Assembly (NCBI RefSeq): GCF_000334455.1
Contig: NZ_BANX01000016.1
Location: forward strand, 103,221-167,220
Length of the DNA stretch: 64,000 nt
Direction: 5' to 3'
DNA from: Gordonia soli NBRC 108243
GTDB taxonomy: Bacteria; Actinomycetota; Actinomycetes; Mycobacteriales; Mycobacteriaceae
A program made the translations under genes and the position numbers. The number at the start of each line of letters is the position of its first letter. Within the stretch, counting starts at the first letter, position 1. This document shows positions 18,980-29,229 of the stretch, piece by piece. The notes below the pieces were generated by a model that ran no database searches, had not been told where the DNA came from, and saw only the letters and a list, made by a program, of their open reading frames with translations.

Positions 18980-20044
18980 TCACCCGCCCGTCGGAGCGGG
19001 ATCACCTGGCGCGGCATCGGGATCGGTTGCGCGACGGCGTGGCTCGGCGGTCACCACGATGTCGTCGGCATCGCCGTCGTCGATGATCGGGTCCGGCGTC
19101 GACGCCGAATCGGGCCCGCCCACCGGAGCCCCGGCCGACACCTCCACCACACCCATCACCTGGAGCCAACCGTCGCGTGAGTCGAGCACGATTCCCTCGG
19201 ATGCCGCCTGGGACTCGAGATCGCGCACTCCCTCCATCACCGCGAGGATGCGTCGACGGGTCTGGTCCTCGACACTGTCGTCACCGAGCCGGACGGTGAC
19301 CGTCAGGATGTCGGGATCGATGCTGTCGACGGGGTAGCCGGCGGCCGACAAGCGTTCGAGTACCTTCTGCGCCAGCGCGAGCGCCGGCTGACTGTCCGCG
19401 ATCCCATCGAGGACGGAGCCACGTTGCTTCTCCGCAGCCTTGCGCTCCTCCCATTCCCGGATCTGCGTCTCGAGATCGGAGTGTGCACCGGAGAGGATCC
19501 CGGGCGTGCGGCGACTGACCTTCTCGGTGAATGCTCGTGCCACGTCGTCGATGTCGAACGGTCGCTCGGGGTCGTCGGCAGCGATCCTGGAGTGGAAGAG
19601 GATCTGTAGCAGCAGATCGCCGAGTTCTTCCCGCAGGTGATCGGGGTCGCCCGTCGCGATGGCGTCAAGGGTCTCGTAGACCTCTTCGAGCAGGTAACGG
19701 CGCAACGACCAATGGGTCTGCTGACTCTCCCACGGACCATTGCGCCGCAACGTGTCCATCAGCGCGACGGCGTCCAGCAAGGCCTCTCCACCGGCACGCT
19801 TCGCTTCGATGACGTTGTCACCCAGGTCGATCCGAGCCCGCACCACCGGATGCGTGCGGTCGGTGCTGACCACCGTGACATCGCGCTGCGCGATATGCTC
19901 GTCGGTCGCGGCCGAGACCTCCCCCAGCTCCCACAGGAGAAAAGGATTCACGTCCTCGGTCACCACCACCGGTCCGGCGACGTGCCGGACCGCCGGGATC
20001 GGGATCGTGTCGGGACGCAGGGGATCCAGCAGGATCACCGTCAT
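18980..20044 (-). CDS. mazG: MazG nucleoside triphosphate pyrophosphohydrolase
   Basis: 354 aa from the ATG with GGAGG ten bases upstream. The MazG catalytic helices are seen as LRRYLLEEVYETLDAI and LREELGDLLLQILFHSRIA (ExxE...ExxD metal ligands). Around the core are an N-terminal extension and a C-terminal 150-residue region, as in Rv1021. Removes oxidised or aberrant NTPs. It follows mfd on the same strand. Confidence 0.93.
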   Translation of the reverse strand: MTVILLDPLRPDTIPIPAVRHVAGPVVVTEDVNPFLLWELGEVSAATDEHIAQRDVTVVSTDRTHPVVRARIDLGDNVIEAKRAGGEALLDAVALMDTLRRNGPWESQQTHWSLRRYLLEEVYETLDAIATGDPDHLREELGDLLLQILFHSRIAADDPERPFDIDDVARAFTEKVSRRTPGILSGAHSDLETQIREWEERKAAEKQRGSVLDGIADSQPALALAQKVLERLSAAGYPVDSIDPDILTVTVRLGDDSVEDQTRRRILAVMEGVRDLESQAASEGIVLDSRDGWLQVMGVVEVSAGAPVGGPDSASTPDPIIDDGDADDIVVTAEPRRRATDPDAAPGDPAPTGG

Positions 20045-20149
20045 CGCACTTGCACCTCCGGATGTCGCCCCCCCGTTGATGTCGCTGTCACAGAGTAGAC
20101 CGTGGTCGGGGCGAACGTGGGATATCGAAGGCCCGTCGGGTCGCTGCAC

Positions 20150-23100
20150 TCAGGCAGGGGCCTCGTCGGGTTTGATCATCTGCAGGAAGGTCGTCAGATA
20201 GTCGATGAGTTCCTCGTCGCGCAGTCTCGCGGACCCGACCCCGCCGGTCCGCGGGATGGGCAGGGTGATCACCGAAGTGGTCGCCCGATGACTTGCGGAG
20301 GGGTACAGACGCTTCAGACGGACCTGCTCGCTGTCGAGCAGCGACATCGGCGAGATCTTGACACCGGTACCGGCCATGCCGATCTCGGTGACGCCGCGCT
20401 CGCGGCTGCGTAGTCGTAGGCGGGCGATCGCGGCCAGGCGCAGGGTTTCCTGCGGCGGCTCACCGTACCGGTCCGTGAGCTCGGCGATCACGGCCGTCAC
20501 CGCGTCGTCGTCGGTCGCAGATGCGAGTTTGCGGTAGGCCTCCAGACGGAGGCGGTCGGAGTCGACGTACTCGACCGGGATGTGGGCATCGACCGGCAGA
20601 TCGATCCGTACCTCGGTGGACTCCTGCGAGGTGACCGGCTGTCCGTCGGCGGCGGCCCGGTAGGCCTCGACAGCCTCCCCCACGAGCCGGACATACAGGT
20701 CGAACCCGACACCAGCCACGTGGCCCGATTGTTCGGCGCCCAAGACGTTTCCGGCGCCGCGGAGTTCCAGGTCCTTGAGCGCCACCGCCATTCCCGCGCC
20801 GAGCTCGTTGTTCTGCGCGATCGTCGCCAACCGGTCGTATGCGGTCTCGGTCAGCGGCTTCTCGGGGCTGTACAGCAGATATGCGTACCCGCGCTCACGT
20901 CCGCGGCCGACACGGCCACGGAGCTGATGCAGCTGCGAGAGACCGAAGTTCTCGGCGCGGTCCACGATCAGGGTGTTGGCGTTCGAGATGTCGAGGCCGG
21001 TCTCGATGATGGTGGTGCAGACCAGCACGTCGTACTCGCGGTTCCAGAAGCCGGCGACCGTCCGCTCGAGCTGATCCTCGTTCATCTGCCCGTGGGCGAC
21101 CACCACGCGCGCCTCGGGCACCATGTCGGAGATCTGCTTGGCCGTCTTGTCGATGCTCGACACTCGGTTGTGTACGTAGAAGACCTGGCCGTCGCGCAAC
21201 AGTTCTCGACGGATCGCGGCGGTCACCTGCTTGGGCACGTACCCGCCGACGTAGGTGAGAACCGGATGACGCTCCTCCGGGGGCGTCAGGATCGTCGACA
21301 TCTCGCGGATGCCGGCCATCGACATCTCGAGCGTTCGCGGGATCGGGGTCGCCGACATGGTCAGCACGTCCACGTGTGTACGCAGGGATTTGATGTGCTC
21401 TTTGTGCTCGACGCCGAAGCGCTGCTCCTCGTCGACGATGACCAGACCGAGGTCCTTCCAGGTGACGCCGGTCTGCAGCAGGCGGTGCGTACCGATCACG
21501 ACATCCACCTCGCCGGCGGCCATCGCGTCGACGATCTCGCGCGACTCCTTGGAGTCAGTGAATCGGGACAGCCCGCGCACCCGGACCGGGAACCCGGCCA
21601 TCCGCTCGGAGAAGGTCTGCAGATGTTGTTGCGCCAGAATGGTCGTCGGTACGAGGACGGCGACCTGCTTGCCGTCTTGGACGGCCTTGAACGCCGCCCG
21701 TACAGCGATCTCGGTCTTGCCGTAACCGACGTCGCCGACGATGACGCGGTCCATCGGGACAGCTCGCTCCATGTCGCCCTTGACCTCGCCGATCACCGTC
21801 ATCTGGTCGACGGTCTCGGTGAAGTCGAAGGCGTCCTCCATCTCACGTTGCCACGGTGTATCGGGGCTGAAGGCGAACCCGGGGGCCGCGTGCCGTGCCG
21901 CATAGAGTGCGACGAGTTCGCCGGCGATCTCGCGAACCGCCTTGCGGGCCTTGCGTTTGGTGTTCTGCCAGTCCGAGCCGCCGAGCTTGGACAACGACGG
22001 CTGCTCGCCGCCGACATAGCGCGACAGTTGGTCGAGGGCATCCATCGGGACGAACAACCGGTCACCGGGGTGGCCGCGCTTGCTCGGTGCGTATTCGATG
22101 ACCAGGTATTCGCGTCGTGCGCCCGACACGGTGCGCTCGATCATCTCGACGAACTTGCCGATCCCGTGCTGGTCATGGACGACGAGGTCGCCCGCGGCGA
22201 GCGCGAGCGGGTCGACCTGGTTGCGACGCTTCGCCGGCAGCCGGCGACCGTCGCGGACCCCGGCCACGCGGGTACCGGTGAGGTCGGCTTCGGTGACGAC
22301 CACGAGCCCCGCATCGGGCAGCACCAGCCCGTTGCGCAGCGTGCCGTGCAGAACCGCGACACTCCCCGGTTCCGGACGAGCGCCCGGTTCGGCCACCACA
22401 TGAGGCACCTCGGCGTCGGCGAGGCGCTCGCCCACCCGGGCCGCGGTGCCCTTGCCCGCCACCACGATCGCGGCCGTCCCGCCGGCCGTCACGTGCGCGC
22501 GGAGCTCGGTGAAGGTGGTACGGATGTCGGCGTCGTTGCCGCGCGGCGCGGGACCTGCGGTGACCGCGAGCTCGACCTCGTCACCGCTCCCCGACGACAG
22601 CGGGCTCATCGTCCACCACGAACGTCCGGCGCCGAGGGTCGTCTTCTCCACGTCGTCGAGCGCGCGGTATGCACTGGCCTGCAGGTCGATGCCCAGGCCG
22701 CCCGCACTCTCGCCGTCGAGTGGCGCGTCGCCGCCGACAGCTGCCGCCGTCCAGGACGCCTCGAGGAACTCCTTGCCGGTGGCCGCGAGGTCGGCGGCGC
22801 GGGTCCGGACCTTCTCGGGGTCCAGCACGAGCACCAGGGTGTCGTCCGGCACGACCTCGGAGAGCATCTGCATCTCGCCCTCGACCAGGGCCGGGATGAG
22901 CGCTTCCATGCCCTCGACCGGGATGCCCTCCGAGAGCTTGGTGAGCATGTCGGCCAGCTTCTCGTCGCCGCCGGCATCAGCGGCGAGGTCGGCGGCGCGG
23001 GCGCGGACCTTCGGCGTCAGGATCAGCTCACGACACGGGTGGATACGGACCGTCGCGGTGTCGATCTCGGGCTGACTGCGCTGGTCGGCGACGGAGAACG

Positions 23101-23734
23101 CGCGGAGGTCGGTGATCTCGTCGCCCCAGAACTCGACGCGGACCGGGTAGTCGGCGGTGGTCGGGAAGACGTCGAGGATGCCGCCGCGCACGGCGAACTC
23201 GCCTCGTCGGCCGACCATGTCGACGCGCTCGTAGGCCATCTCGACCAGCTGGGCCAGGAGATCGTCGAAGTCGACCTCGATCCCTTCACGCAGATCGAGG
23301 CTGCGGAGTCGGCCCAGGCCGGGGGCCATCGGTTGCACCAGCGACCGCACGGTGGTGACGACCACACGCAGCGGGTGCTCACCGGGCTCGGCGAGTCGGT
23401 GCAGCACTGCCAGCCGCTGACCGACGGTGTCGGCGCTGGGTGAGAGGCGTTCGTGCGGCAGCGTCTCCCAGGACGGGAACTGTGCGACGGAAGTGGGATC
23501 GTCGAGCAGTTCGGCCAGCTCCGCGGTCAGGTCGTCGGCCTCGCGACCGTTCGCCGAGACCACGAGCATCGGAGCGGCGGTCCGCTGCGCCAGGCATGTG
23601 ACCACGAACGGTCGGGCGGCGTCGGGGGCGGTGATGTCGAGACGATCGTCGTCACGACGCTTCGCGAGTCCGGCGATGGCCTGGTCGGCGCATGTCAGCG
23701 AGGCGAGCCCGGAGAGGGCAGAAGGTGACGACAC
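20150..23734 (-). CDS. mfd: transcription-repair coupling factor Mfd
   Basis: 1194 aa. Domains in order: UvrB-like N-terminus ([39 protein letters not shown]), RNA polymerase interaction domain ([15 protein letters not shown], residues about 490-560), SF2 translocase with Walker [10 protein letters not shown] and DEEQ box, motif [16 protein letters not shown], then the C-terminal TRCF domain. It displaces RNA polymerase stalled at lesions and recruits UvrA. I prefer the GTG at 23734: a TACAAT -10 ends exactly 7 bases before it (leaderless). A GTG at 23752 would add six residues. Confidence 0.97.
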   Translation of the reverse strand: MSSPSALSGLASLTCADQAIAGLAKRRDDDRLDITAPDAARPFVVTCLAQRTAAPMLVVSANGREADDLTAELAELLDDPTSVAQFPSWETLPHERLSPSADTVGQRLAVLHRLAEPGEHPLRVVVTTVRSLVQPMAPGLGRLRSLDLREGIEVDFDDLLAQLVEMAYERVDMVGRRGEFAVRGGILDVFPTTADYPVRVEFWGDEITDLRAFSVADQRSQPEIDTATVRIHPCRELILTPKVRARAADLAADAGGDEKLADMLTKLSEGIPVEGMEALIPALVEGEMQMLSEVVPDDTLVLVLDPEKVRTRAADLAATGKEFLEASWTAAAVGGDAPLDGESAGGLGIDLQASAYRALDDVEKTTLGAGRSWWTMSPLSSGSGDEVELAVTAGPAPRGNDADIRTTFTELRAHVTAGGTAAIVVAGKGTAARVGERLADAEVPHVVAEPGARPEPGSVAVLHGTLRNGLVLPDAGLVVVTEADLTGTRVAGVRDGRRLPAKRRNQVDPLALAAGDLVVHDQHGIGKFVEMIERTVSGARREYLVIEYAPSKRGHPGDRLFVPMDALDQLSRYVGGEQPSLSKLGGSDWQNTKRKARKAVREIAGELVALYAARHAAPGFAFSPDTPWQREMEDAFDFTETVDQMTVIGEVKGDMERAVPMDRVIVGDVGYGKTEIAVRAAFKAVQDGKQVAVLVPTTILAQQHLQTFSERMAGFPVRVRGLSRFTDSKESREIVDAMAAGEVDVVIGTHRLLQTGVTWKDLGLVIVDEEQRFGVEHKEHIKSLRTHVDVLTMSATPIPRTLEMSMAGIREMSTILTPPEERHPVLTYVGGYVPKQVTAAIRRELLRDGQVFYVHNRVSSIDKTAKQISDMVPEARVVVAHGQMNEDQLERTVAGFWNREYDVLVCTTIIETGLDISNANTLIVDRAENFGLSQLHQLRGRVGRGRERGYAYLLYSPEKPLTETAYDRLATIAQNNELGAGMAVALKDLELRGAGNVLGAEQSGHVAGVGFDLYVRLVGEAVEAYRAAADGQPVTSQESTEVRIDLPVDAHIPVEYVDSDRLRLEAYRKLASATDDDAVTAVIAELTDRYGEPPQETLRLAAIARLRLRSRERGVTEIGMAGTGVKISPMSLLDSEQVRLKRLYPSASHRATTSVITLPIPRTGGVGSARLRDEELIDYLTTFLQMIKPDEAPA

Positions 23735-23771
23735 TCGTTCGATTGTATGCACCCCCGGTGACAGACGATCG

Positions 23772-24269
23772 TCAGGTCAGAGCGCGCTGCATGTACACCG
23801 TGTCGATCCAGTGATCGAACTTGTAGCCGACCGACGGCGTGCGTCCCACCTCGACGAATCCGTGCTTGGCGTGGAGTGCGATCGACGCCTCGCCACCTTC
23901 GGCGGAGATCACCGCGATGATCTGCTGGACGTTGTCGGGGTCTGCCTCGTCGATCAGGGCCCGCAGGAGCGCGGTCCCGAGTCCGCGACCGCCGGCGTCG
24001 GGTCGGAGGTAGATGGTGTCCTCGGTGGTCCAGTCGAAGGCCCGCTTGTCACGAAAGCCACCCAGGTAGGCGAATCCGAGCACGACCCCGTCGTCGACGG
24101 CGACGAGAAACGGGCGACCGGCGGCGGTGACGGTCGCGAGCTTGTGCTCCCACGCAGTCACCGAGGGTGGGTCGTAGTCGAAGGTCGCGACGGTGTGCTC
24201 GACGTAGTGGGTGTAGATGCCGGCGATCGCAAGACAGTCCGCGTCGACGGCGGGTCGGATGCTCACCAT
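23772..24269 (-). CDS. GNAT N-acetyltransferase, phosphinothricin-acetyltransferase type
   Basis: 165 aa. The whole length is one GNAT domain of the Pat/Bar subgroup: [28 protein letters not shown], then the acetyl-CoA loop [19 protein letters not shown] and [27 protein letters not shown]. Members acetylate phosphinothricin, methionine sulfoximine or related amino acids; the natural substrate here is unknown. An ATG 12 bases upstream is an alternative start. Confidence 0.9.
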   Translation of the reverse strand: MVSIRPAVDADCLAIAGIYTHYVEHTVATFDYDPPSVTAWEHKLATVTAAGRPFLVAVDDGVVLGFAYLGGFRDKRAFDWTTEDTIYLRPDAGGRGLGTALLRALIDEADPDNVQQIIAVISAEGGEASIALHAKHGFVEVGRTPSVGYKFDHWIDTVYMQRALT

Positions 24270-24352
24270 GGCTGCCAGCATGCCGCATGAGTAGGTCGGA
24301 ACAGCATCGCGGGAATCAAACGGACCGCGGTCCAGTTAGGTATTCTGTGACC

Positions 24353-25141
24353 ATGTCGACCTCCGTCTCTCGACCACCCGCGCTGTTCCTCAGCCACGGG
24401 GCGCCTCCACTCGTCGACAGTGAGCGCTGGGTCGGTCAGCTGCAGCGACTCTCCGCGCGCATCGACCGTCCGTCGGCCATCCTGGTGGTGTCGGCGCACT
24501 GGGAGGCCGCACCGCTGACCATCGGTTCGACGGATGGGTCGGTGCCGCTGACCTACGACTTCTGGGGCTTTCCCGACCGGTACTACGAGACGACGTATTG
24601 GTCCCCCGGCGTACCGGACCTCGCCACCCGCATCGCCGCGTCGATGCCCGACGGCGAGCCCGTCGCACACGACCAGGAGCGTCGGCTCGATCACGGCGCC
24701 TACGTTCCGTTGACGGTCATGTATCCGGACGCCGACATCCCGGTCCTCCAGATCTCGTTGCCCACACTCGATCCCGAACGTCTGCTCGATCTCGGACGTC
24801 GGTTGGCACCCCTACGTGACGAAGGTGTGCTGATCATCGGCTCCGGGTTCACCACTCACGGGCTGCCCTTCTTGACCGACGTGCGTCCGGAGGCGACTCC
24901 CCCGACCTGGTCGGCCGAGTTCGACGCCTGGGCTCACGAACGCTTCGGTGCCGGAGATGTGGAGTCGCTCATCGACTTCCGCAATCGCGCGCCCGGGATG
25001 CCGTACGCCCACCCGACTGTCGAGCACTTCGCGCCGCTCTTCGTCGCCCTCGGGGCGAGCGACGATGTCGAGCAGAAGCCCGACCAGGCCATCGACGGGT
25101 TCTGGATGGGACTCGCGAAACGGAGTCTGGTGCTGGCCTGA
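24353..25141 (+). CDS. extradiol ring-cleavage dioxygenase, DODA/LigB type
   Basis: 262 aa. Matches the 4,5-DOPA dioxygenase-like class III family: FLSHGAPPL with the first metal His, VVSAHWEA with the second, DHGAYVPLTVMYPDA and GSGFTTHGL. Uses non-haem Fe(II) to open catechol rings; bacterial members often have unknown substrates (YgiD type). TATTCT lies exactly 6 bases before the ATG with no ribosome site, so the mRNA is probably leaderless; a GTG 6 bases upstream is less likely. Monocistronic. Confidence 0.9.
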   Translation: MSTSVSRPPALFLSHGAPPLVDSERWVGQLQRLSARIDRPSAILVVSAHWEAAPLTIGSTDGSVPLTYDFWGFPDRYYETTYWSPGVPDLATRIAASMPDGEPVAHDQERRLDHGAYVPLTVMYPDADIPVLQISLPTLDPERLLDLGRRLAPLRDEGVLIIGSGFTTHGLPFLTDVRPEATPPTWSAEFDAWAHERFGAGDVESLIDFRNRAPGMPYAHPTVEHFAPLFVALGASDDVEQKPDQAIDGFWMGLAKRSLVLA

Positions 25142-25259
25142 GCCCGCTCCTCTCGGCGACCTCGAGCCCGCCCCGCCCGCGATTTCGTAGTCCGAAACGT
25201 CTCTGAGAGTCGTTCAGTACTACCGATTCGGTTCGTCCTCACCCACGTAGAATGATCCG

Positions 25260-25619
25260 ATGGTCGCGACGCCCGATTTCACGCGCACGAAGACGGTGTG
25301 GATCGTTCTCGCTGTTGCCGTCGGAACCGTGGTCGGCATACTCGCGGTCGTCCCTCTCGGGCAACTGATCCGGAGCTGGCTGGACCTTCCCGAGCCCACC
25401 GCCGTCCCACTGGACGCAGTGGGGCCGATCAACAGACCGTTCACCGCTACGTACTGGGTGCCCTGGTTGCTCGCGTGGACTGCGCTGGTCGCCACCGGGA
25501 TCGCAACCATCGTTCCGGCACGGACACGCGGAGCGGGTTGGGCGTACTTCATCGCGGTGGGGTTCACCGGCGGAGTGATCGCGCTGCTGGCGGGGTTCTT
25601 GGAGTACGGGCTCGGATAG
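25260..25619 (+). CDS. small membrane protein, hypothetical
   Basis: 119 aa with three hydrophobic segments (about 11-35, 65-85, 93-115). The third is glycine-rich (YFIAVGFTGGVIALLAGFLEYG). TAGAAT ends 6 bases before the ATG and there is no ribosome site, so it is likely leaderless. No family recognised. Followed by a strong hairpin shared with the convergent TetR gene. Confidence 0.75.
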   Translation: MVATPDFTRTKTVWIVLAVAVGTVVGILAVVPLGQLIRSWLDLPEPTAVPLDAVGPINRPFTATYWVPWLLAWTALVATGIATIVPARTRGAGWAYFIAVGFTGGVIALLAGFLEYGLG

Positions 25620-25647
25620 GTCGGCGTTTGGGTACTACGAAATCCGA

Positions 25648-25680
25648 AGCGTGAACACGCGAAATCCGCGTGTTCGCGCT
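25648..25680. terminator. bidirectional terminator hairpin
   Basis: A 14-bp stem (one G-T pair) around an AAATC loop, built on GTGAACACGCG and CGCGTGTTCGC, fills the gap between two convergent genes. The left stop lies 29 bases before it; the right gene's stop codon touches its edge. Confidence 0.7.
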
Positions 25681-26383
25681 ACGAATCCGGGTCGTCGACG
25701 ACGGTCCGGCTCGTCGGCTCGATGTAGTCGGGGCCGACCAGACGGGGGTCGGGGTCCAGGCGGGTCAGGCCGTTCCAACAGAGGTTCACCAGATGGGCGG
25801 CGACCACCTCTTTGCTCGGCTCGCGCACATCGAGCCACCACTGCGCGGTGACCGACACCATGCCGACCAGTGCCTGCGCGTAGAGCGGCGCCAGCACGGG
25901 ATCGAAGCCGCGACGCTCGAAGTCTTCGCCGAGGATGTGCTCGACCTGACTGATCGCATCGTTGAGAAGGCTTGAGTACGTGGTGGTCTCGTCGGTGCTG
26001 GTGCGGTCTCCGCGCACCAGGATCCGGAAACCGTCGGTGCGTTCCTCCATGTAGGTCAGCAATGCAAGGGCGACCTGTTGGATGCGGTAGAGCGAACGGT
26101 TCTTGCTCAGCGACGACGTGACCATCTCGAGCAAGGTCTCCATCTCACGGTCGACGACCACCGCGTAGAGCCCTTCTTTGCCGCCGAAATGCTCGTAGAC
26201 GATGGGTTTCGACACTCCGGCGCGCTGCGCGATCTCCTCGATCGACGTGCCCTCGAAGCCACGTTCGGCGAACAGTCCGCGCGCGACCTCGATGAGCTGC
26301 AATCGACGCTGCGCGCCGGTCATACGGGCCCGCGGCGCACGCTGGACCTCGCCGGTGCTGTCGGTGGGACGGCTGATGGCCAT
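25679..26383 (-). CDS. TetR-family regulator (Rv1019-like)
   Basis: 234 aa. N-terminal HTH TSIEEIAQRAGVSKPIVYEHFGGKEGLYA is typical of TetR; the rest is a helical ligand domain (FRILVRGDRTSTDETTTYSSLLNDAI). It lies between mfd and glmU as Rv1019 does. TACCCT ends 7 bases before the ATG on the minus strand, so it is probably leaderless. No adjacent divergent target is obvious; Rv1019 is reported as an autorepressor, from memory. Confidence 0.9.
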   Translation of the reverse strand: MAISRPTDSTGEVQRAPRARMTGAQRRLQLIEVARGLFAERGFEGTSIEEIAQRAGVSKPIVYEHFGGKEGLYAVVVDREMETLLEMVTSSLSKNRSLYRIQQVALALLTYMEERTDGFRILVRGDRTSTDETTTYSSLLNDAISQVEHILGEDFERRGFDPVLAPLYAQALVGMVSVTAQWWLDVREPSKEVVAAHLVNLCWNGLTRLDPDPRLVGPDYIEPTSRTVVDDPDS

Positions 26384-26428
26384 GCGCTACAGGGTAACGG
26401 TGCCGTAGCCCCGGGTCACTCGGCCGAA

Positions 26429-26914
26429 TCAGGATGGATCGCCGTCGCGCCCCACAGCCGCCCCCAGCAGCGCGCCCACGAATCGCTCGAGGTCTGCGGC
26501 GAACCGATCACCGTCGTCGGGTTCCCAGGAGTCCAGGATGCCGTCGCACACGGTTCGCAGCTCCTGCCGGAGCTGATGCACCACCGCGGTTCCCTGTGGG
26601 GTCAGTTCGATCCGCGTCGCACGCCCATCACTGCCGTCCGGCGCGCGGTCGACATACCCCGACGATTCCAGTCGGGACAGGTACCTGGTGACCACGCTGC
26701 GGTCCAACCCGATCTCCGCGGCCAACGCCGTCGCGGTCGTCGGTCCCATCCGCAACAGTCCCGACAGCACCGGGTACGTCGTTGCATCCACACCGTCGAT
26801 GCCCCGCACCAACGCCGGATACAAGCCACTCCGGTTGGTGCGCAGCAACAGTCGACCCAGTTGGGTTTCGACCTGCGCACCTCTGCCACTCGGTGTCGTA
26901 GACAGAGAGGTCAT
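26429..26914 (-). CDS. MarR-family regulator
   Basis: 161 aa from the ATG at 26914, which has TACTTT 6 bases upstream (leaderless); the in-frame codon 30 bases earlier has no signal. Winged helix: TTATALAAEIGLDRSVVTRYLSRLESSGYVDR, then the wing GSDGRATRIELTPQG. It is divergent from a small gene whose own leaderless promoter is within 50 bases, so one MarR dimer could control both. Confidence 0.9.
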   Translation of the reverse strand: MTSLSTTPSGRGAQVETQLGRLLLRTNRSGLYPALVRGIDGVDATTYPVLSGLLRMGPTTATALAAEIGLDRSVVTRYLSRLESSGYVDRAPDGSDGRATRIELTPQGTAVVHQLRQELRTVCDGILDSWEPDDGDRFAADLERFVGALLGAAVGRDGDPS

Positions 26915-26963
26915 ACACCGAAAGTACGTGACAAATGCACGCATCGGCCAGTACCGTCACCGT

Positions 26964-27269
26964 ATGCGTGCAAAAGACAAGTATCTCGAGAGGGCGTCGA
27001 CACATCCCGATCGGCGACCGATCCGTCCCGAGGATGTGCTCGCCGACGGCGTCGACAAGGCCCAGTTCGGCGATGTCGAGGTCCGCAAGGGCTCGGTGGC
27101 CGCGTTCGTCGCGAACGCGAAGATCTTCGACCGGCTGCCCGCGGACGACCCCGACAACGAGACGATCCGGGCACAGTTGCTCGAGCTGCTGCCGGCGATT
27201 CGATCTGCCGGCGTCCTCGACGTCTTCACACCCCGGTCCGCGCGGCTGGCCGCCCTCATCGACAGCTGA
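26964..27269 (+). CDS. conserved hypothetical, 101 aa
   Basis: Basic start (MRAKDKYLERAS) then a helical soluble domain with the pattern GSVAAFVANAKIFDRL and LLELLPAIRSAGVLDVF. TACCGT ends 6 bases before the ATG, with no ribosome site: leaderless. Divergent from the MarR gene and probably controlled by it. No family recognised; no catalytic residues stand out. Confidence 0.75.
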   Translation: MRAKDKYLERASTHPDRRPIRPEDVLADGVDKAQFGDVEVRKGSVAAFVANAKIFDRLPADDPDNETIRAQLLELLPAIRSAGVLDVFTPRSARLAALIDS

Positions 27270-27345
27270 GTCGCAGGCAGCCGACGCACCGCCCGATCCG
27301 GCGATCCGGCCTCACCGACGCTCTCCCGGTGCGAGACTCGCGGCC

Positions 27346-27759
27346 ATGATGACGATCGAGGAGATCTCCGCGCGACTCGAGATCACGCAGGTCCTGACCG
27401 ACTACTCGACCGCGGTCGATGCTCGCCGTTTCGACGATCTCGACCACGTGTTCACCACGGATGCCACCGTCGACTACAGCGTCATGGGTGGGATCGTCGG
27501 CAACCCGACGGAGGTCAAGCGATGGCTGGGTGAGGTCCTGCCGGCGTTCTCGGCCTACTGCCACTTCCTGGGCAACCACGACATCGCGGTCGACGGTGAC
27601 TCCGCGACCAGCCGCACCCTGTGTCTCAACCCGATGCAGACTCCCGACTCGTCGACGTTCCTCCTCGGCCTCTGGTACCGGGACACCTGGTCGCACACCG
27701 CCGACGGCTGGCGAATCGCGACGCGAGTCCTGGAGAAGTGCTTCGACAAACAGCTCTGA
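27346..27759 (+). CDS. SnoaL/NTF2-like protein
   Basis: 137 aa. An alpha+beta barrel of the nuclear transport factor 2 fold: EISARLEITQVLTDYSTAVDARRFDDLDHVFTTDATVDYS, then HFLGNHDIAVDGDSATSRT and WYRDTWSHTADGWRIATRVLE. Enzymes of this group include polyketide cyclases, dehydratases and hydroxysteroid isomerases. The Tyr/Asp/His near the pocket mouth are present, but the substrate is unknown. Confidence 0.88.
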   Translation: MMTIEEISARLEITQVLTDYSTAVDARRFDDLDHVFTTDATVDYSVMGGIVGNPTEVKRWLGEVLPAFSAYCHFLGNHDIAVDGDSATSRTLCLNPMQTPDSSTFLLGLWYRDTWSHTADGWRIATRVLEKCFDKQL

Positions 27760-27817
27760 GGGCCCGGCCCCGACCGACAGCACGTCGCCGACAGCGCGGG
27801 CCCCTCAACGCGTCCGT

Positions 27818-28060
27818 TCAGGTCCAATACTCGGTGATGGCCTCGATGACCGCCCTGATCTCGTCAGCGTTCCCCTCGGGCGTTCCGTCGGGTCGCACCT
27901 GCACGTCGTTGCCCAGTAGATCGATGACCCGCTCTGCATAGCCGGGCTCGGGCCGCCCGTGCGATTCCAGTTCGACGAGACCGCTCGGGCCACCGTGCGT
28001 CTGCACGCTCGACCGGATCAACGCGCGCTGCTCGGGGGTGAAAGGTTCCAGGAATCGCAT
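27818..28060 (-). CDS. conserved hypothetical, 80 aa
   Basis: Small soluble acidic protein (FTPEQRALIRSSVQTHGG ... GNADEIRAVIEAITEYW). Compositional bias and codon use fit a real gene. It lies 41 bases beyond the 3' end of the tRNA-Gln on the same strand. No family recognised, and the start is not supported by a good ribosome site. Confidence 0.6.
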   Translation of the reverse strand: MRFLEPFTPEQRALIRSSVQTHGGPSGLVELESHGRPEPGYAERVIDLLGNDVQVRPDGTPEGNADEIRAVIEAITEYWT

Positions 28061-28101
28061 CCAGTCCTCGCCTGAGCGTCCGGGTCGTTCTCGATACGTT
28101 G

Positions 28102-28173
28102 CTCCCCCACCAGGACTCGAACCTGGAATGCCTGAACCAAAATCAGAAGTGTTGCCGATTACACCATGGGGGA
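28102..28173 (-). tRNA. tRNA-Gln (anticodon UUG)
   Basis: 72-base cloverleaf on the minus strand: acceptor TCCCCCA/TGGGGGA, discriminator G, anticodon stem TCTGA/TCAGG with loop TTTTGGT giving UUG, T-arm CCAGGTTCGAGTCCTGG. CCA is not encoded. No integrase or attachment duplication is visible beside it. Confidence 0.96.
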
Positions 28174-28251
28174 ATACTGCGCTGATGATTGTGCCACAGC
28201 CACTGTCGGTGGCCGTGGCCGTCTCACCAGCGCAGCAAGCGGCGGGGCAGC

Positions 28252-29007
28252 TCAGTCGCGCGGGCCGCCGGCGACGTAGACCACCTGGCCGGAGACGAAG
28301 CCCGCGCCCTCACTGATGAAGAAGGACGCAGTGTGCGCGATGTCCTCGGGAACGCCGGTGCGGTTGACCGGGATCTGCGCGGCAGCGGCCTTCTTGAAGT
28401 CCTCGAACGGGACGCCGACGCGCTCGGCGGTCGCCGCGGTCATCTCGGTCTCGATGAATCCGGGGGCGATGGCGTTGGCGGTGACGCCGAACTTGCCCAG
28501 CTCGATGGCGAGGGTCTTGGTGAAGCCCTGCATGCCGGCCTTGGCGGCCGAGTAGTTGGCCTGGCCACGATTGCCGAGCGCCGAGGTGCTGGAGAGGTTC
28601 ACGATGCGGCCCCACCCCGCGTCGACCATGTGCTTCTGCGCAGCCTTGGTCACCAGGAATGCTCCGCGCAGGTGAACGCCGAGCACCGCATCCCAGTCGT
28701 CGACGGACATCTTGAACAGCAGGTTGTCGCGCAGGATGCCTGCGTTGTTGACGACGACCGTCGGCGGGCCGAGTTCTTCGACAACCTTGGCGACGGCCGC
28801 GTTCACCGACTCCTCGTTCGACACGTCGGCGCCGATCGCGACTGCCTTACCTCCCGCGTCGGTGATCGCCTTCACGGTGTCGGCGCCGGACTCCTCGGTG
28901 AGGTCCAGCACCGCGACGGCCAGTCCGTCCTCGGCCAGGCGCTTGGCGACGGCAGCGCCGATCCCCCGCGCCGATCCGGTGACGATCGCGGTCTTCTGAG
29001 TGGTCAT
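28252..29007 (-). CDS. SDR-family 3-oxoacyl-ACP/CoA reductase (FabG-like)
   Basis: 251 aa, ATG with GGAGG seven bases upstream. NAD(P) loop TGSARGIGAA, DVS acidic site, NNAG motif, catalytic Ser in VNLSSTSA and YSAAK (Tyr/Lys). IAPGFIETEM is typical of FabG-type reductases that act on 3-ketoacyl-thioesters. The paralogue count in such genomes is large, so the exact chain is unknown. Monocistronic, divergent from glmU. Confidence 0.93.
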   Translation of the reverse strand: MTTQKTAIVTGSARGIGAAVAKRLAEDGLAVAVLDLTEESGADTVKAITDAGGKAVAIGADVSNEESVNAAVAKVVEELGPPTVVVNNAGILRDNLLFKMSVDDWDAVLGVHLRGAFLVTKAAQKHMVDAGWGRIVNLSSTSALGNRGQANYSAAKAGMQGFTKTLAIELGKFGVTANAIAPGFIETEMTAATAERVGVPFEDFKKAAAAQIPVNRTGVPEDIAHTASFFISEGAGFVSGQVVYVAGGPRD

Positions 29008-29156
29008 CGATGTGCCTCCGTTGGTTCGATGTGGACGGTGTGATCGACATGTCGCACCGCACCTGCCGTGGCGCGGGACACGAGGGTCGTTCCCCACACG
29101 GTTCTATCAGGCGACACCGCACTCAGGGGAGGTCACGGATGCAACCGCGGACTGCG

Positions 29157-29162
29157 TAGTAT
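29157..29162 (+). promoter_or_regulatory. putative glmU promoter -10
   Basis: TAGTAT 68 bases before the glmU ATG; a clear -35 is not seen. Confidence 0.35.
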
Positions 29163-29229
29163 CGGGCCGTTGCCCGGCAGGCACGTCGACGCGTGGACCC
29201 GGCCGGTTACCCGACAGCCGGAGGTTCTG

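Noticed and set aside
20582..23443. 953-codon plus-strand open frame
   Set aside because: It is the antisense of mfd; long antisense frames are expected at this GC content, and the translation has no domain.
26915..26963. MarR operator between divergent genes
   Set aside because: Only short dyads such as ATGC-AC-GCAT are seen; none is long enough to claim a site.
28102..28173. tRNA-Gln as an integration site
   Set aside because: No integrase gene and no repeated tRNA 3' end nearby.
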